Assembly (NCBI GenBank): GCA_014773175.1
Contig: VXCM01000216.1
Span: 62,001 to 126,000 of the forward strand
Direction of reading: 5' to 3'
From: Lucifuga dentata
Taxonomy: Eukaryota; Chordata; Actinopteri; Ophidiiformes; Bythitidae
DNA length: 64,000 nt
The translations under genes were made by a program, and so were the position numbers. Of this stretch, positions 1-11,870 are shown one piece after another. The notes under the pieces were generated by a model. That model saw only the letters and a program-made list of their open reading frames with translations. It searched no databases and was not told the origin of the DNA. How positions within the stretch are numbered: position 1 is the stretch's first letter; each line of letters begins with the position of its first letter.

Positions 1-7
1 CACTCAC

Positions 8-1159
8 AGGAACTGCAGCAGGTGTAGGTGCGAGAAAGCTCCTTCTGGAATTGTAGTAAAGGCTGTGTTTACCATCGTCCTGCTCACACAAACAAGGACA
101 GCATTTATTATAAGACAGGTCAAATCTTAGAAATGTGACATCATCAGTGCTTCACGTTTGCAAACTGTATCTGAAAGTGAAAATGTCATATTCACATCAT
201 ATTTTGATGTCATTTTATTCTTTCTGAAGCCATCCCTCTCTCAGGGAATGACTATCCTTGCAGTTTACATTTCAGGGAGGACTAAACTTTAAAAAAAACT
301 AGGACGCATAACTTCCTTCTTCTCTTTTGTAAATGAGGGCACCCCCACTGTCATCTGCTCTTGAATTCCCTTGACTGTCTAAACTCAACATTAAATCCAC
401 AGGCAGGAATGGCAGCTGATGGGATCGATATCAAATGAAAGTGAACACCTTGTAACCTCAGCAAAATGTGCCCCCATCAAGTGTTAAGCTATTCATTTCA
501 TTATATCACACTCCATTTACTGAGAGTATCTCTCTACTCTCATAAAGATTAAATCTCTCCGAGGAGAAGCAGGTCTTTAGCGGTGAGATAGGAAATCTAT
601 TGTTAGTATTCCTCCCTGGAGCTCTACAGGATTTTACTGCATCTAAAATCAGCATATGGTAGAATGACATTATTATTATGTAATATTATGCAAATTTCTC
701 CTCTGATGGCTAGATGTGTTGCATCAAGATAAGGACAGAAATACCTAATCTACTCGAAATGAAAAGAGAAGTGATGACTTCATTCATTATTACATAACAG
801 GAGCTGACAAGAGACAGCAATCTGTACCAGCCTGCATACACATCTGACTTCATACGTGTTTTAAAACAAAAGATGCATGTGCTGTTTGGTTAAAGCTTCC
901 ATGCTTTGGAGAGTAAAAGATGCAGCAATGTTTGTTTAACTCACAAAGAGATAATTCCAGGGGGAAAGCTCTTGGGTATAGCCTTCGTATCCACGCAGAA
1001 GGCACTGTCTTTGGTGCAGGAGCAGGTCACAGGACAGCGAGGTATCTTGGGTGCTCTCCTGGCATCTGATAACCCTGACAGGCAGAGAAACAGACACAAG
1101 CTGGACAAGCAGAAAAGCCTCAGCCACCCTGGAGCGCTCCTCGGTGTGATGTCCAGCAT
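8..1159 (-). CDS. lgi3: Lgi3-like secreted LRR protein, first two coding exons (partial)
   Basis: Two exons are visible: 945-1159 (71 codons plus 2 nt, phase 2, donor GTGAGT at 939-944) and 8-79 (72 bp, acceptor CAG at 80-82, donor GTGAGT at 2-7). Exon 1 gives a hydrophobic signal segment (LFCLSSLCLFLCLSG), then the cysteine-rich LRR N-cap with CPVTCSCTKDSAFCVD and IPKSFPPGIIS. Exon 2 gives one LRR unit (TMVNTAFTTIPEGAF then SHLHLLQFL). The 72-bp LRR exon and the wording match LGI3 better than LGI1/2, which have SFVRSGFTEISEG here. LGI proteins are secreted synaptic ligands with LRRs and a seven-repeat EPTP propeller; the rest lies left of the window. An in-frame ATG 39 bp upstream (1198) is an alternative start; 1159 was chosen because it puts the signal peptide nearer the N terminus. 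Confidence 0.88.
80..944 (-). other. lgi3 intron 1
   Basis: Bounded by donor GTGAGT and acceptor GCAG on the minus strand. AT-rich. I see no repeat, RNA gene or coding signal inside. Confidence 0.8.
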
Positions 1160-1341
1160 CCTGAAGTGGGAGGAAAGGGAAGGCGTGTGACTGAGCATCT
1201 TGAAGTTTGGTTTTCCTCTCAGCGGTGAAGTGGCTCGCTGAAAGCTTTTGGTCAGCCTGTCTGCAACCCCAGCTGCTTTGATGCTGCTGAGCAGAGAGAG
1301 AGAGATGAGGGAGGGAGGACAGAATGAGAGCGGTAGAGGAT

Positions 1342-1345
<4 letters not shown>

Positions 1346-1403
<58 letters not shown>
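1346..1403. repeat. (GA)n microsatellite on the left side of the gap
   Basis: Uninterrupted GA dinucleotides running into the N block, about 190 bp upstream of the lgi3 start codon, so in or near its 5' UTR or promoter. Confidence 0.97.
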
Positions 1404-1679
1404 NNNNNNNNNNNNNNNNNNNNNNNNNNNNNNNNNNNNNNNNNNNNNNNNNNNNNNNNNNNNNNNNNNNNNNNNNNNNNNNNNNNNNNNNNNNNNNNNN
1501 NNNNNNNNNNNNNNNNNNNNNNNNNNNNNNNNNNNNNNNNNNNNNNNNNNNNNNNNNNNNNNNNNNNNNNNNNNNNNNNNNNNNNNNNNNNNNNNNNNNN
1601 NNNNNNNNNNNNNNNNNNNNNNNNNNNNNNNNNNNNNNNNNNNNNNNNNNNNNNNNNNNNNNNNNNNNNNNNNNNNNNN
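1404..1679. other. Assembly gap of 276 N
   Basis: Run of unknown bases between a (GA)n and a (TC)n tract. Its length looks like an estimated gap size. The long open frames that appear to cross it are artefacts of Ns and dinucleotide repeats. Confidence 0.97.

Positions 1680-1720
<41 letters not shown>
1680..1720. repeat. (TC)n microsatellite on the right side of the gap
   Basis: Uninterrupted TC dinucleotides, the reverse complement of the repeat on the other side of the gap. Confidence 0.97.
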
Positions 1721-1723
<3 letters not shown>

Positions 1724-2020
1724 GATCTGCTGTGAGAGAGCAGACTGCAGGAATGACAAGCAAACCTGCTTTGTCTGCACAAGGACCTGTATGCAGTGCC
1801 GCTGACAGTGAATTATTCACTATTGCATACGCAGAAACCTTGAAAATAGCTGAAAACCAGTGTTTTCGGGGGGGGGGGGGNTACAGCTGGAATGTTGGAA
1901 TAAACCTCTGCCAATCTCTTATCAGGTGTTAAGACTTCAAGAAATTGTATAAATGACACCATGACAGAGAGGCATTAGGGATGCAGGCAAAATGTGCAAA
2001 ATGCATGTGTTTTGCATGGC

Positions 2021-2045
2021 TGTGTGTGTGTGTGTGTGTGTGTGT
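2021..2045. repeat. (TG)n microsatellite
   Basis: Uninterrupted TG dinucleotides, about 12 units. Confidence 0.95.
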
Positions 2046-2103
2046 AGCCAGTAGCTGGCAAGCTACCTATTGATGAAATCAATGACTTACCTGCAGGACA
2101 ACT

Positions 2104-2138
2104 AGATAGATAGATGGATGGATGGATGGATGGATGAT

Positions 2139-2200
<62 letters not shown>
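2104..2200. repeat. (GATA)n microsatellite with GATG interior
   Basis: Tetranucleotide repeat: GATA units, a block of GATG units, then a pure GATA block to 2200. Confidence 0.97.
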
Positions 2201-3223
2201 CACAGAGCTGGATACATATTGTAGATACATAGATAACTATAAAGTTTTGAATTAATTCATCACTAACAACAGAACAGATGCATGACTTGAGTCTCAGTAC
2301 TGATTTACGACACAAGAGGGCGCTGCTGTCCATAGAAACAGCCCAACCAGGCAGCCACGGTGCAAACAGTGTGAATGGCCATTGCAGGGCCTCAGCCTCA
2401 GTGCCAGGCATTACCAGCCTGCCATCACTCACAACGACTCTGTTGTCACAAGCAGAGAGCTACAACAATCATGACGCTGACACACACGTCCCCACAGACA
2501 CGCACTGACATACAACATGTGGCACTCAGCAGGGTTCTGATCTGTGCAAGAAGAACGTTGCTCCTTCTTCTGTCTTCTGTTTGTGGCTTTATATGCCTGT
2601 AAACAATTAATGGCTCATCCAAAGCAGGGGTTTGTGTAACGTTGTGTAGTACTCTGTGGTGTAGACTAACAATCAGGTTCTACAGCGTCTAGTGTTTTGT
2701 AGTGTTTGTCTCAAACAAAACTCTGTGACTACTAACACACTTTTTCACAGACAATGAATTCGTATATGAATCAACAAATTTCTGGGTGGCGCCTCTTTGT
2801 GTCCTGCACAGTTAAAGCTTGTCATTTCCTGTAAAGCTGTCGCTCTCATTGTGAGTTTTCTTTTGAGCGTGTTTGTGTGTCTCTAGTTTTTTTGTTCTAA
2901 ATGTATATGTGGATTTATTTTAGTTATACTCAGCGAGCAGCGCTTTATTCCTGTTAATGCCCAAGCTTACTCCTCACTGGGCTCCACCCAATCTAAACCT
3001 CTGGTGGGAACCAGGATAATTGCATGGCACAGACAGCATGAAACAGCAGCTGGAAATCCCAACATGCCCTCGGTACGGCGTAAGAGGAATTCAGCTCACT
3101 GCAGACACATCCATCCCCAAAATACTCATAATTAACATGAAAATCGCAGGTTTCATTCTACTTTGGAGAAGCAATGTTATTTATTAAAATTAATAATGTA
3201 AAACCTCAAAGCACAGTTAATAC

Positions 3224-4580
3224 CAGTGGCGGGCCGTGCATTTTACACCTAGGCCTTCAATTATTGTCCCGCAATTAAAGACAATAAGCTCACCATGACA
3301 CTAGGGCTATATGCTGCTGTTAGTCGACATAACCAGCCCATATTCACAGTGACAGTAACCTTTATCGAGTGGAATAAAGTGATTTAACACGAGGATCAAC
3401 ACCTATGTCAGTTACAACACACTAACTACAGAGACATGGGACACAGGATGTAGCATTATTATTTAGTGAAAGAGGACATGAAGTTAGTTGGTGTGAGAGA
3501 AGAGGAGGCAGAGGATAGGGTTGATGGAGGCAGATGATTCGCTGTGGTGACCCCTGAAGGGAAAGCCGAAAGGAAAAGAAGAAGAAGAAGAAGAAGATGT
3601 AGCATTATTATTATTAGCATTATTACGTATTATGACAGGATGCTGCATCACATATAAACATGGCATAGCCTAAATCAGTGTCATTACCAAAGAAACAAGA
3701 ACAAACTACAACAATCATCACATTTACTCATACGACCAGCGAACAAGCAAAAATGCCATAAAACACAAATAACACAATCAGATTCAACAGGCCTCTCCAC
3801 ATATTCCAGCCAAATAAAAATCCATCAAATTTACCAAAGCTGCTCATCATCTGAAGACAAAGTCCATCCTCCTTTCTTTCTTTATAAAGAGTTTAACCAC
3901 ACGGTTGCACATTATCGGTGCGTTTCAGTTCCAAAATGTGAAAAAAAGCGTTGGCAGTTAATCCATTTCTTCTCCTTCAGCCATTGTGCGTTAAAAAACA
4001 ACAGGGCTAAGTAAAAATCGAAACAAAAAATCTAAAGCACTATATCTAAAAATATAAACGTCAAGAAAGAAAGTTTAAATAAACATTAATGCTCCGTTAC
4101 GTGCTAGCTAGGTTTACTTGAGCTAGCTAAGCTAACCGGCTCTCTTCTTCTAATGAATTTCTGGCAGGCTGTTTAGCNAAAAAAAAAAAAAAAAAAAAAA
4201 CACGCCCAACATGGCAAACTCGAAATCTGATTGGTTAAAATATATGACAATCAACCACATCGTCCCATTTGCTTGAATAGCAGAGGGGATTCACTCGAGA
4301 TTCTGAAGGCCTCAGGCTAGATTTTTTTACCGGGACAGCACAGGTGGAAAATCTGATTGGATAAAAGCTCTAATTTATATGAGCTACACTGGAAGCAGTG
4401 CAACTGAGAGAGTACCGTTGCAATGAAATGACGTTAATAACAAAACTGATGGGAATGAACTTTGTAAAATATATATAGCATTAATAAAATATATATTAAA
4501 TTATAAAAACATAATTTGATGATTCTGACAATCTCTAGGCCAGCAGAGAAGGCCTTGCTGGCCCTGACCGCCCACCACTG
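3224..4580. mobile_element. Non-autonomous DNA transposon with short TIRs
   Basis: The left end is CAGTGGCGGGCCGTGCA. The right end, read on the other strand, is CAGTGGTGGGCGGTCAGGG, so the termini are imperfect inverted repeats. Both ends are flanked by ATAC (3220-3223 and 4581-4584), read here as a 4-bp target duplication. No transposase frame is visible in the 1.36 kb. A LINE tail is nested inside, and a poly(A) with one N sits at 4178. The superfamily is not assigned. Confidence 0.7.
3464..3595 (+). mobile_element. 5'-truncated LINE/RTE-type 3' tail nested in the DNA transposon
   Basis: A 132-bp insert ending in (GAA)n and carrying the common teleost tail wording GATTCGCTGTGGTGACCCC followed by GAAAGCCGAAAGG. 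Perfect 17-bp direct repeats (GATGTAGCATTATTATT) flank it at 3447-3463 and 3596-3612, as expected of target-primed reverse transcription. The LINE clade is inferred from memory. Confidence 0.75.
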
Positions 4581-4584
4581 ATAC

Positions 4585-6253
4585 TGTCTTTTAAAAGTAA
4601 GTGTTTTTGAAATCATGAATTCAACTCTGATAGAAACCCAGATAGTAACATAATGTGTTTTTTAATTTAAAGTCCTGTAATTTTTATTTTTACCATGCAA
4701 TTTTGAGCTAAATTCATAAAAATAATTTTTCTTTGTTTTAGTTAATGATGAAAAATGAGCACCAGTGTGTTTGTCTGTTTTAGCCTTTTTATTGTAATAA
4801 CTTAATGACATACAGTATTTAAATATTTATAAGCATCAGCAAATATTAATAACTTAAATCAATTTCAGTCTGGGTGTGACAGCAGATTATAATCTTGTTT
4901 GGATTTTTGGTGATTGGTTACCCCTTTTTGTTTTCATTTGTATTACAGATTGTACCTTTAAAACTAGCTACTTTTTGATTTCAGATGGCCATTTAATTTT
5001 AGATTTATATTCTATAAAGGCAAATAAAGTTTATAACTTTAACTGGTTGGATAAAATAAGAATAGACGAACAAATATATCTGCATTGAGTGTGATGTCAG
5101 TCTACAGTGCAGCAGCTGCGGTGAGGATAAACTTTGAAGATTGAACGTGTTTCTACAGGCAGTGCAGCCTCAGCCACGCGTTAACAGCTGGGATCCTTGT
5201 TTCATTTCCACATTTGGGGTAATAAAGGAAAGTCCAGCCAAGTTCCCACTCACACTGAGAACTTAATGATAGAAGGAGCACCAGGCCATGCTGAGTTTGG
5301 CAAAAATTAGTCATCAAACACCATAAAGTGTTTCTTTCTTCTTTGCCAGACCCCCCTATTATATCCTCTGCTGTCTGATACTTACGCAGTCTAAATCAGA
5401 GCAGGACAGGCTTCAGTGACCTCCCCAGCTCTGCTTCACCGGGGATCAACCATATTTGGACAACTTTAACTCTACGTCACGTGCTCAGTTCAGCTTTAAA
5501 CCCACATCCTATCGTAATTATGGGCCAAGGAGCCTGAAAAGGGCTGTCTGTCTCTGCTTCTAGATCTGTTTGGCTTTCATGGCACACTGGAAGTAAAAAG
5601 ACAAAATAGGAAGAAAGAGAAAATCTGTTTCACTCAGGTTCTTATTAGGGAAAATCCAAGCTGCCTTCAGTAATATGTTTAATACGGGAGACATAACAGT
5701 GTTCAGACTTCACTCAGACATGTAGAAACACGTTGGAGTATTTCTATAGGTAGACTGGAGACATGAATGTAATATGTCTACATGTCTCAGACAACAGCCG
5801 CAATGGGAGTAATTCCTCACACAAAGAGATGAAGAGAGGGAGACAAGGGCACCAATAAACAGGTGATTCTGAGACATTAAATCATTAACTTAATCTTCAT
5901 GTGTCCTCATCAGAGCACTGATAGATGCCAGTAATTCAGTTGGCCAAGATCGAGGATAAGATGATGTCAGAGTCTTATACTTACTCTATTCCCTGGTGAG
6001 TCAGGATGGAATAATGAATTCAGCCACTGTGGAAACACGTGACCCAGAAATTCAATAAGATAAGCGTTTGTCACAACAGGCCTTCCAGCAGCACAAATCT
6101 GTCAAGTCTGTTGATGAATCTGTCCATAACAAGTGATTATAATGTCAGAAAACATGCCAATAAAACTCACAATTATTTGATAGTAGACAATAAAGATCAA
6201 GGTTTTAGAAATCTTACTAGTTACATCACTCAAAGTTTGATAACAGGTCAAAT
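4585..6253. other. Spacer without recognisable features
   Basis: AT-rich sequence with no coding exon, RNA gene or clear repeat boundary that I can support. Confidence 0.55.
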
Positions 6254-6267
6254 GTTGGCTTCAGCAT

Positions 6268-6861
6268 AGGCTCTTATGGCAGGAATGGTTACAGCTAAAA
6301 AACTAATCCTAATGGAATGGAAGTCATCTTCATCACCATGTTTCACGAGATGGATGAATGAGATGCTGCTAAGATGGAACAAATTCGTTTCAGCAAACAG
6401 AACTCCCAAGAGTTTTTTTTTTTTTTTTTTTTTGAAAATGTGGAAGCCATTTCTAGAATCCCTTGATGAGACCTGACTGTTTAATTTACATGTTTTTTGC
6501 TGCTGTGCTTTGCCGTTCTTTGCTGTAAATTGTATGTTTCATTTTGCATGATTGTTAGTGTTGCCTGCTTCTCCCCCCCCCTTTGTTTGTCTCCCCTCAC
6601 ATTAAGTGTGTCTCCCTTGTGATCAGCTCATAGGATGCCTGAACTTATTGAACTTATTGCTACGGGCTGACAGATGTGAACAAGTTAGGGAAGCTTTAGA
6701 CAGAATTTTCTTACTTATTTTATTTATTTATTTATTTTAATTTTTGTTTTCTCTTCCTTTATTGTGAATTTTGTCATTGTTGTTGTCTTGTTGTCTTGTT
6801 GTTACTTCTGTGAAAATTTTGTTTGTTAAAAAACTCAAAAATAAAATATTAAAAAAAAAAA
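6268..6861 (+). mobile_element. 5'-truncated L1-type LINE copy
   Basis: Flanked by a perfect 14-bp direct repeat (GTTGGCTTCAGCAT at 6254-6267 and 6862-6875) and ending in AATAAAATATT plus an A tract. The first 200 bp encode a degraded ORF2 C terminus with AKKLILMEWK, FTRWMNEML and MWKPFLESLDE, which resembles the end of fish L1 ORF2. An untranslated 3' region follows, with a T homopolymer inside. It is too short to be active. Confidence 0.8.
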
Positions 6862-6875
6862 GTTGGCTTCAGCAT

Positions 6876-9780
6876 TAGCTTTAAGATATGTCAGGTTTTG
6901 TACCAAACTATGCTAATGAAACATCCACCCCAAACGACTGTTATTCCTTGCCTTGCTCTTTAAGTGAGGCTGAGTCCCTGGAAGGTATGTCAGCCAATCT
7001 CATCCTGGGCTCAATTCAATTAAAGAGAGTACAAAGACATATGGCTCAGGGGTGAGTGATATGATTAGAGTCCTGCACACAATGACCCTGCTTTGATTCA
7101 TACCCTCTCTTATCTGGTCACTCTCAGACAGGCCCTTAAAGCTCAGAGGGAGCTGAAACAGCTAAACCCAGGACGGTTCCCTCAGGTGGGTTGAAGTATC
7201 TGCAGGAGCTGCAACACCTCCTGTGCTAATCGGCCACAATCAAGAACTCTTATCTTTTTTTTCTTTTTTTTTTTTTTTTTTNTTTTTTTTTTTTTTTTTA
7301 TCTTTGCCAGTGAAAACAGATGCAGTCACAAAATCATCAGTCAAGGGGAAAGATAAGGCTCAGCACGCTGACATTTCCAGACTCGAGGGATCGAGAAAAT
7401 CCTCCCCAGCAAGACCACGCTGCTATCTTAGTTTCAATCGGGACAATGCAGAAGAGCTACTGTACCCCAACCCGCGCCCTCCCCCACCCTTGAGCTGAGC
7501 TGCCATAAAAGACAGGTGATACGCCTCTTGGGACGGGGATGTGTNCCCCCACCCTTGAGCTGAGCTGCCATAAAAGACAGGTGATACGCCTCTTGGGACG
7601 GGGATGTGTTGAAGGAATGCATGTGCAGGTATCCTCCTGCCTGTGGGGACTGTGGAGAAAGGCTTGGCACACCAGTTGATCCTGTTTGATAAAGGCCCTG
7701 ACAGGCCCAGATTATATGTCTCAGCCTGGAGGAGGTGTCTGTGTCTCATTCCTCCACTGAAGAAAGTCGATCTGGTGGGAAAGAGGCGGGGCCCTGCCTG
7801 TAGGCGTGAGGTTTTGTGTGGACGCCAACACACACCTTAGTCACCCCACTACCGTTCCCCCTCCACCCCACACAGCTTCTAGCTCTACACCAAATGAAAA
7901 CACCCTTACCCATCTTCTTGTGGTCTTCTTTACCTGACCACACCCAGGCCTGTAGACTCCATAAATACTCTTTCCTCAAATCACGCCATATATACTTTTC
8001 TGTCTGACAATGAGATGAATTACATACTTTGACATTTATGTCCTATCATGTACATTTTCTTTGCATTTTCTCCACATGGCATAAATCAGTTGTAAATATG
8101 TGAAATATACATATATAAATATTGGCTACATATATTGCAAAATAGTATTACTAAGACTATTTAAGACTAACTAATGGTTTCAGACATGCATATGTATGAC
8201 TTTGATATTTGCGTTTATCATACATGGGCTATATTTATCCAGAGGGTTTAGCTTTATACATGACCATATTCATTCAATACACAATTGAGCTCAGTCCATT
8301 GTGTGAAATATAGGGAACGATGCAAAAAAACGATAATGTTTCATAATCTTATGTACTAGAGCCTGACTGACAAGGTGATATGTGTGCAGATATGCAAAAA
8401 TTAAATTGAAATGCAGGCTTTGTTTCTGTGTATATTTGACTCTCATTTTTCTTAATCAGATTTTTACTTAATCTCAAGTATTTGTATCAGTTTCAGCTTT
8501 AGTATGTGTCAGGCTTTATTAATACATTTTTAAGTTTGATTTGAGGTTTTACAGCTGCATGTCTGCATACAAAACTACCCAGAATTATGTTGTGTTTTTT
8601 GTTTTGTTGATGAAATGAAAGGGAAGAAAGGAGCCACAACTGATGAAAGACAATAGTGAGATGTGCTGTGATTGACAGGCCTTGCCTCAGGCTCACCCTG
8701 TCTGTCACATCTGTCCCAGAGAGCAGGCAGGGCACCTGGGGCCCGTCATAGACCGCCATCTCACAAAGAGGAGCCCGAGACAGCAATATCAACCAAAGAG
8801 CAGGGACGAGGACAAGACATCCACTGCATCCGTCTGTCACATCTACCATAAGATGCCTGCGAAGACGTCACAAACAAGACTTCTTGACGTTGTTGTCTCC
8901 TATTGGCACAGGGTTTACATCAAAAATACACCCAAAACCACAGTGGCCACAAAAGAATCCATCACGACGGGTAAACAACAGAACATTAAAATTCCTCCTC
9001 CGTTATGAAATCAACAATAGTAGGACAGAGGAGATAAGCCTGTCTGCTGTGGTTACCCACACATACTTAATGTCTGAACACCCCTCCCTTCCTTCACCAC
9101 CCCCAGGACGAGAGACAAGTCTCCTTCACCTTGCAGATGGATGCCGGCCAGAATCATATTCATGAGTTCCAGTATTGCACTACCATCTTCTGCAACCTCT
9201 CCACCGACTCTCCTCCCTCTTCCCATAAATAATCAGTTCATTTGTGAGGACACACATAACACAACAACATGCTGATGTCACCAGTCCCGCTTCCTGGAGG
9301 ATCCAATTAGAAGACGCACACACATGCACACACACCTTCACCAGTGGCATCATCATCATCATCACCCCATCACCGTCGCCCTCCCAAGACCCACTCTGCT
9401 AACGGCGGCTGAGTAACAATCTGTGATTGAGGATGTGTCTCCTCCATAGGGTGGCAGCAAGTTGAAGGGCAGGTCATCTGTCACCGCTGACGGGCCACGC
9501 CGTGTGGAGATGAATGGAGAGGCTCAGGCTTATCTGCAGACCTGGAGGTGATCATCCCACAGGTGAATAAATCAAAGCATCGCTGGTAAACAAGAATGCA
9601 AAGCTTTTCATCAAACGAGCTCCAAAGAAACATGCACAAATCTCTGTTATTCATTTTCTAACATATTCCTCCACTGAGGTTGGTCACTTCTTCCTACTTA
9701 AGGGGAGCAATTAATGCTTGAAATGTTTGAATTATGTACTTTGAAATCAATACATTCAGTGGTGACAAGTACAGAAGTCT
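6876..9780. other. Spacer, no gene recognised
   Basis: Contains a poly(T) with one N at 7282 and an N-joined 64-bp duplication (7481-7609). The open frames here overlap on several strands, lack splice logic and match no family I know. Confidence 0.55.
7481..7609. repeat. 64-bp perfect direct duplication joined by one N (assembly artefact)
   Basis: Copies 7481-7544 and 7546-7609 are identical and separated only by N at 7545. The same pattern with about 65-bp copies recurs at three other places, so this is read as two contig ends that overlap but were not merged. Confidence 0.93.
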
Positions 9781-10322
9781 TTAAGGACCATAGCGGTTGT
9801 TTTTCATGTTTAAGTTCAATAAATATTACCAGTATACACACTACATTACTGCCAACCTTTTTCCAAAATATAAAACTGTATTTTTCTAGTTTTTATGTTA
9901 TTTTTTTCCAAATCCCTATTCTTTCAGAGTAAAATGTTCGGGAGATACACCCACCTTAAAATTCATTGTTTCGCCTGCTAACGCGATTGTAGAGGCATGG
10001 TTGTTTTAATTTCTCTGACAAAAGCAAATTTTCTTCTGAGTAGCTTCGTGTTGGATTGGTTCAATTAAGCAACTTCGAAAAAACTTATAATAGCGTGTAG
10101 TTTCCTGTGATGGATTACTTACCTCAAGCAAATTTCAAGTTTTTTTTTTTTATAGTGTACTGGAATGAACTGAAGCTACTGGTAGTCTGGAAGGTAGTAA
10201 AAACAATTTGAAAATTTACTGTTCCAGTAGTATGTATTGAAAAATGGGTGGCAGTAATGTAACATGCATATGGGTAGTTATTGGACTCAAAAATGAAAAA
10301 AACCACTGGTATGGTCTGTTAA
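9781..10322. mobile_element. Long-TIR MITE, copy A
   Basis: Begins TTAAGGACCAT and ends GGTATGGTCTGTTAA, inverted relative to each other. The terminal regions (about 85-90 bp) are imperfect inverted repeats, including a GCATGTTTAAG-like word on the left. The interior has TTACCTCAAGCAAATTTC and GTGTACTGGAATGAACTGAA, shared with copies B to F. No coding capacity. It lies downstream of fgfr1. Confidence 0.82.
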
Positions 10323-11870
10323 GAAACTTAATGGCCTCTTTAAAAACAGCAACAAATGCTACAAAAATTAATCACATTCAAGTGTAAATGTTTAAATTCA
10401 TTTTCCCAACATCAACTTCAGGGGTTTTTATGCTGCTTTTAGATACAAAGGAACAATCATTACAACTGCAATGCTCTAAATACATTTTTTTAACAAACCA
10501 AAAAAAAAAAAAAANAAAAAAAAAAAAAAAACCTTTGAGGACCAAAAGAGCAGCTAAATCTGTATGAAAATTATTACAATTAACTTTTTCCATCATATAT
10601 TTAACACAATATCATATCAGCACATTCTTCTCAAAACTGAAGCTATTACACATCCTAATCTTTCGTCCAGTATCTGGTGTACCAATCGATTTAAGACAAT
10701 GGACTGATTTAATGATCTTTTTATGCCGTCATATAAATGTCTAGAAATAAAGTAGCTGTTTTAATGGTCTTTTAAGGCTATAAATCAACACAGTACATTA
10801 AGGCTGAGCAGAATTCAGCGGGGTTGTTTCTCCTGGGTAAGGCTTAAACAGCAGGAATTCCAGTATTCCCAAATCAATTTACATTCCCCCATCACAAGGC
10901 AAAAAGAGAGAAAACAACTGGCTTCTACTTTTAGTCTCAGCAATTAGAAGCCATGTCATTAGTCTCATTCCCTTCCCAGTGCGTCTCCATCACAAGAAAA
11001 CAAACTCAAGGATTTTGAGTTTTAGCTTCATAAATCACACCTGTGACTATTAGTAGAACATAGATAGCCTCGCTGTTGGTATATTTGGTGAACTTTGCTC
11101 TACCAAACTCTTCCTGTGCCATCTGTCAGCAATAATAGAGTGATAATCCCCTCCACTTAATGGCACCTCCAATCCTCACCCTGCACCATTAGCCGGTTAT
11201 AAAGTCAGATTTCTCCTGTAGTTTCTGTTCTCATTTAGAGCTCTTCATCATCACCTCAACCACAGCACACACCATCCTTTTATTGCTGCCCATTTCCAAG
11301 GGTGGATGATATTTCTCCTAAAATATTAAGGTCATATTGTGGAGATGGCTGCTCATCAGCAGAGGCCAGAAACCTTGCATCCTGGAGCATCACGGAAGTG
11401 GAGTCAAGGGAACAAGATATTGGTTTTGCCAAATCCCAACACTTTTTGTAATTATGTCATCGATGGAATAAAAGTAACAAGGATCCATCCTCGGCTGGAT
11501 GAAAGGCTGGAGCCAGTCAAGCTGTGTGGCTGCTCTTAGCCTGTTGCGTGGAAACTGCAATCCAGGTGATGCATCAGCCAATGGCAGGAAGCCAGAGCCA
11601 GACACGGGCATCAAGGTTGGAGCGGCTGATGGATGAAAGTGTTGCACCAGCACTTGCCAAGCCATTCACACTGCCATAAATTACACGTTTACAGCCGGCT
11701 GCGGCTCTCTGAGCTAGCCCCTGTTTCTTCTGATGTCAGCAGCGCATTATCATATTTAATCAGCCCCCAGCAACCTGTGTTAAATGGATGGGAGATCGAA
11801 GTAGTCATCATGGCATCTCTGTAAAACATGATTTATATCACAAACAAGAAAATCTTGATATTTATAGCTG
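10323..11870. other. Spacer 3' of fgfr1
   Basis: Contains an A homopolymer with one N (10515). Otherwise no exon, RNA gene or repeat boundary that I can support. Confidence 0.5.

Larger units (their letters stand above)
1882..3223. other. Spacer with microsatellites
   Basis: No gene recognised. It holds a (TG)n tract (2021-2045), a (GATA)n/(GATG)n tract (2104-2200) and a CTCF-like motif (2311-2325). A single N at 1881 ends a G homopolymer. Confidence 0.7.

Noticed and set aside
936..1820. Very long open frames on both strands over the gap
   Set aside because: They exist only because N codons and GA/TC repeats contain no stops; the real content is lgi3 exon 1 at 945-1159.
2104..2200. Possible CRISPR-like or satellite array
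   Set aside because: A pure tetranucleotide microsatellite with no spacers, in an animal genome.
7423..7833. Overlapping minus-strand frames of 71-136 codons
   Set aside because: They run across the N-joined duplication, overlap in several frames and resemble no family.
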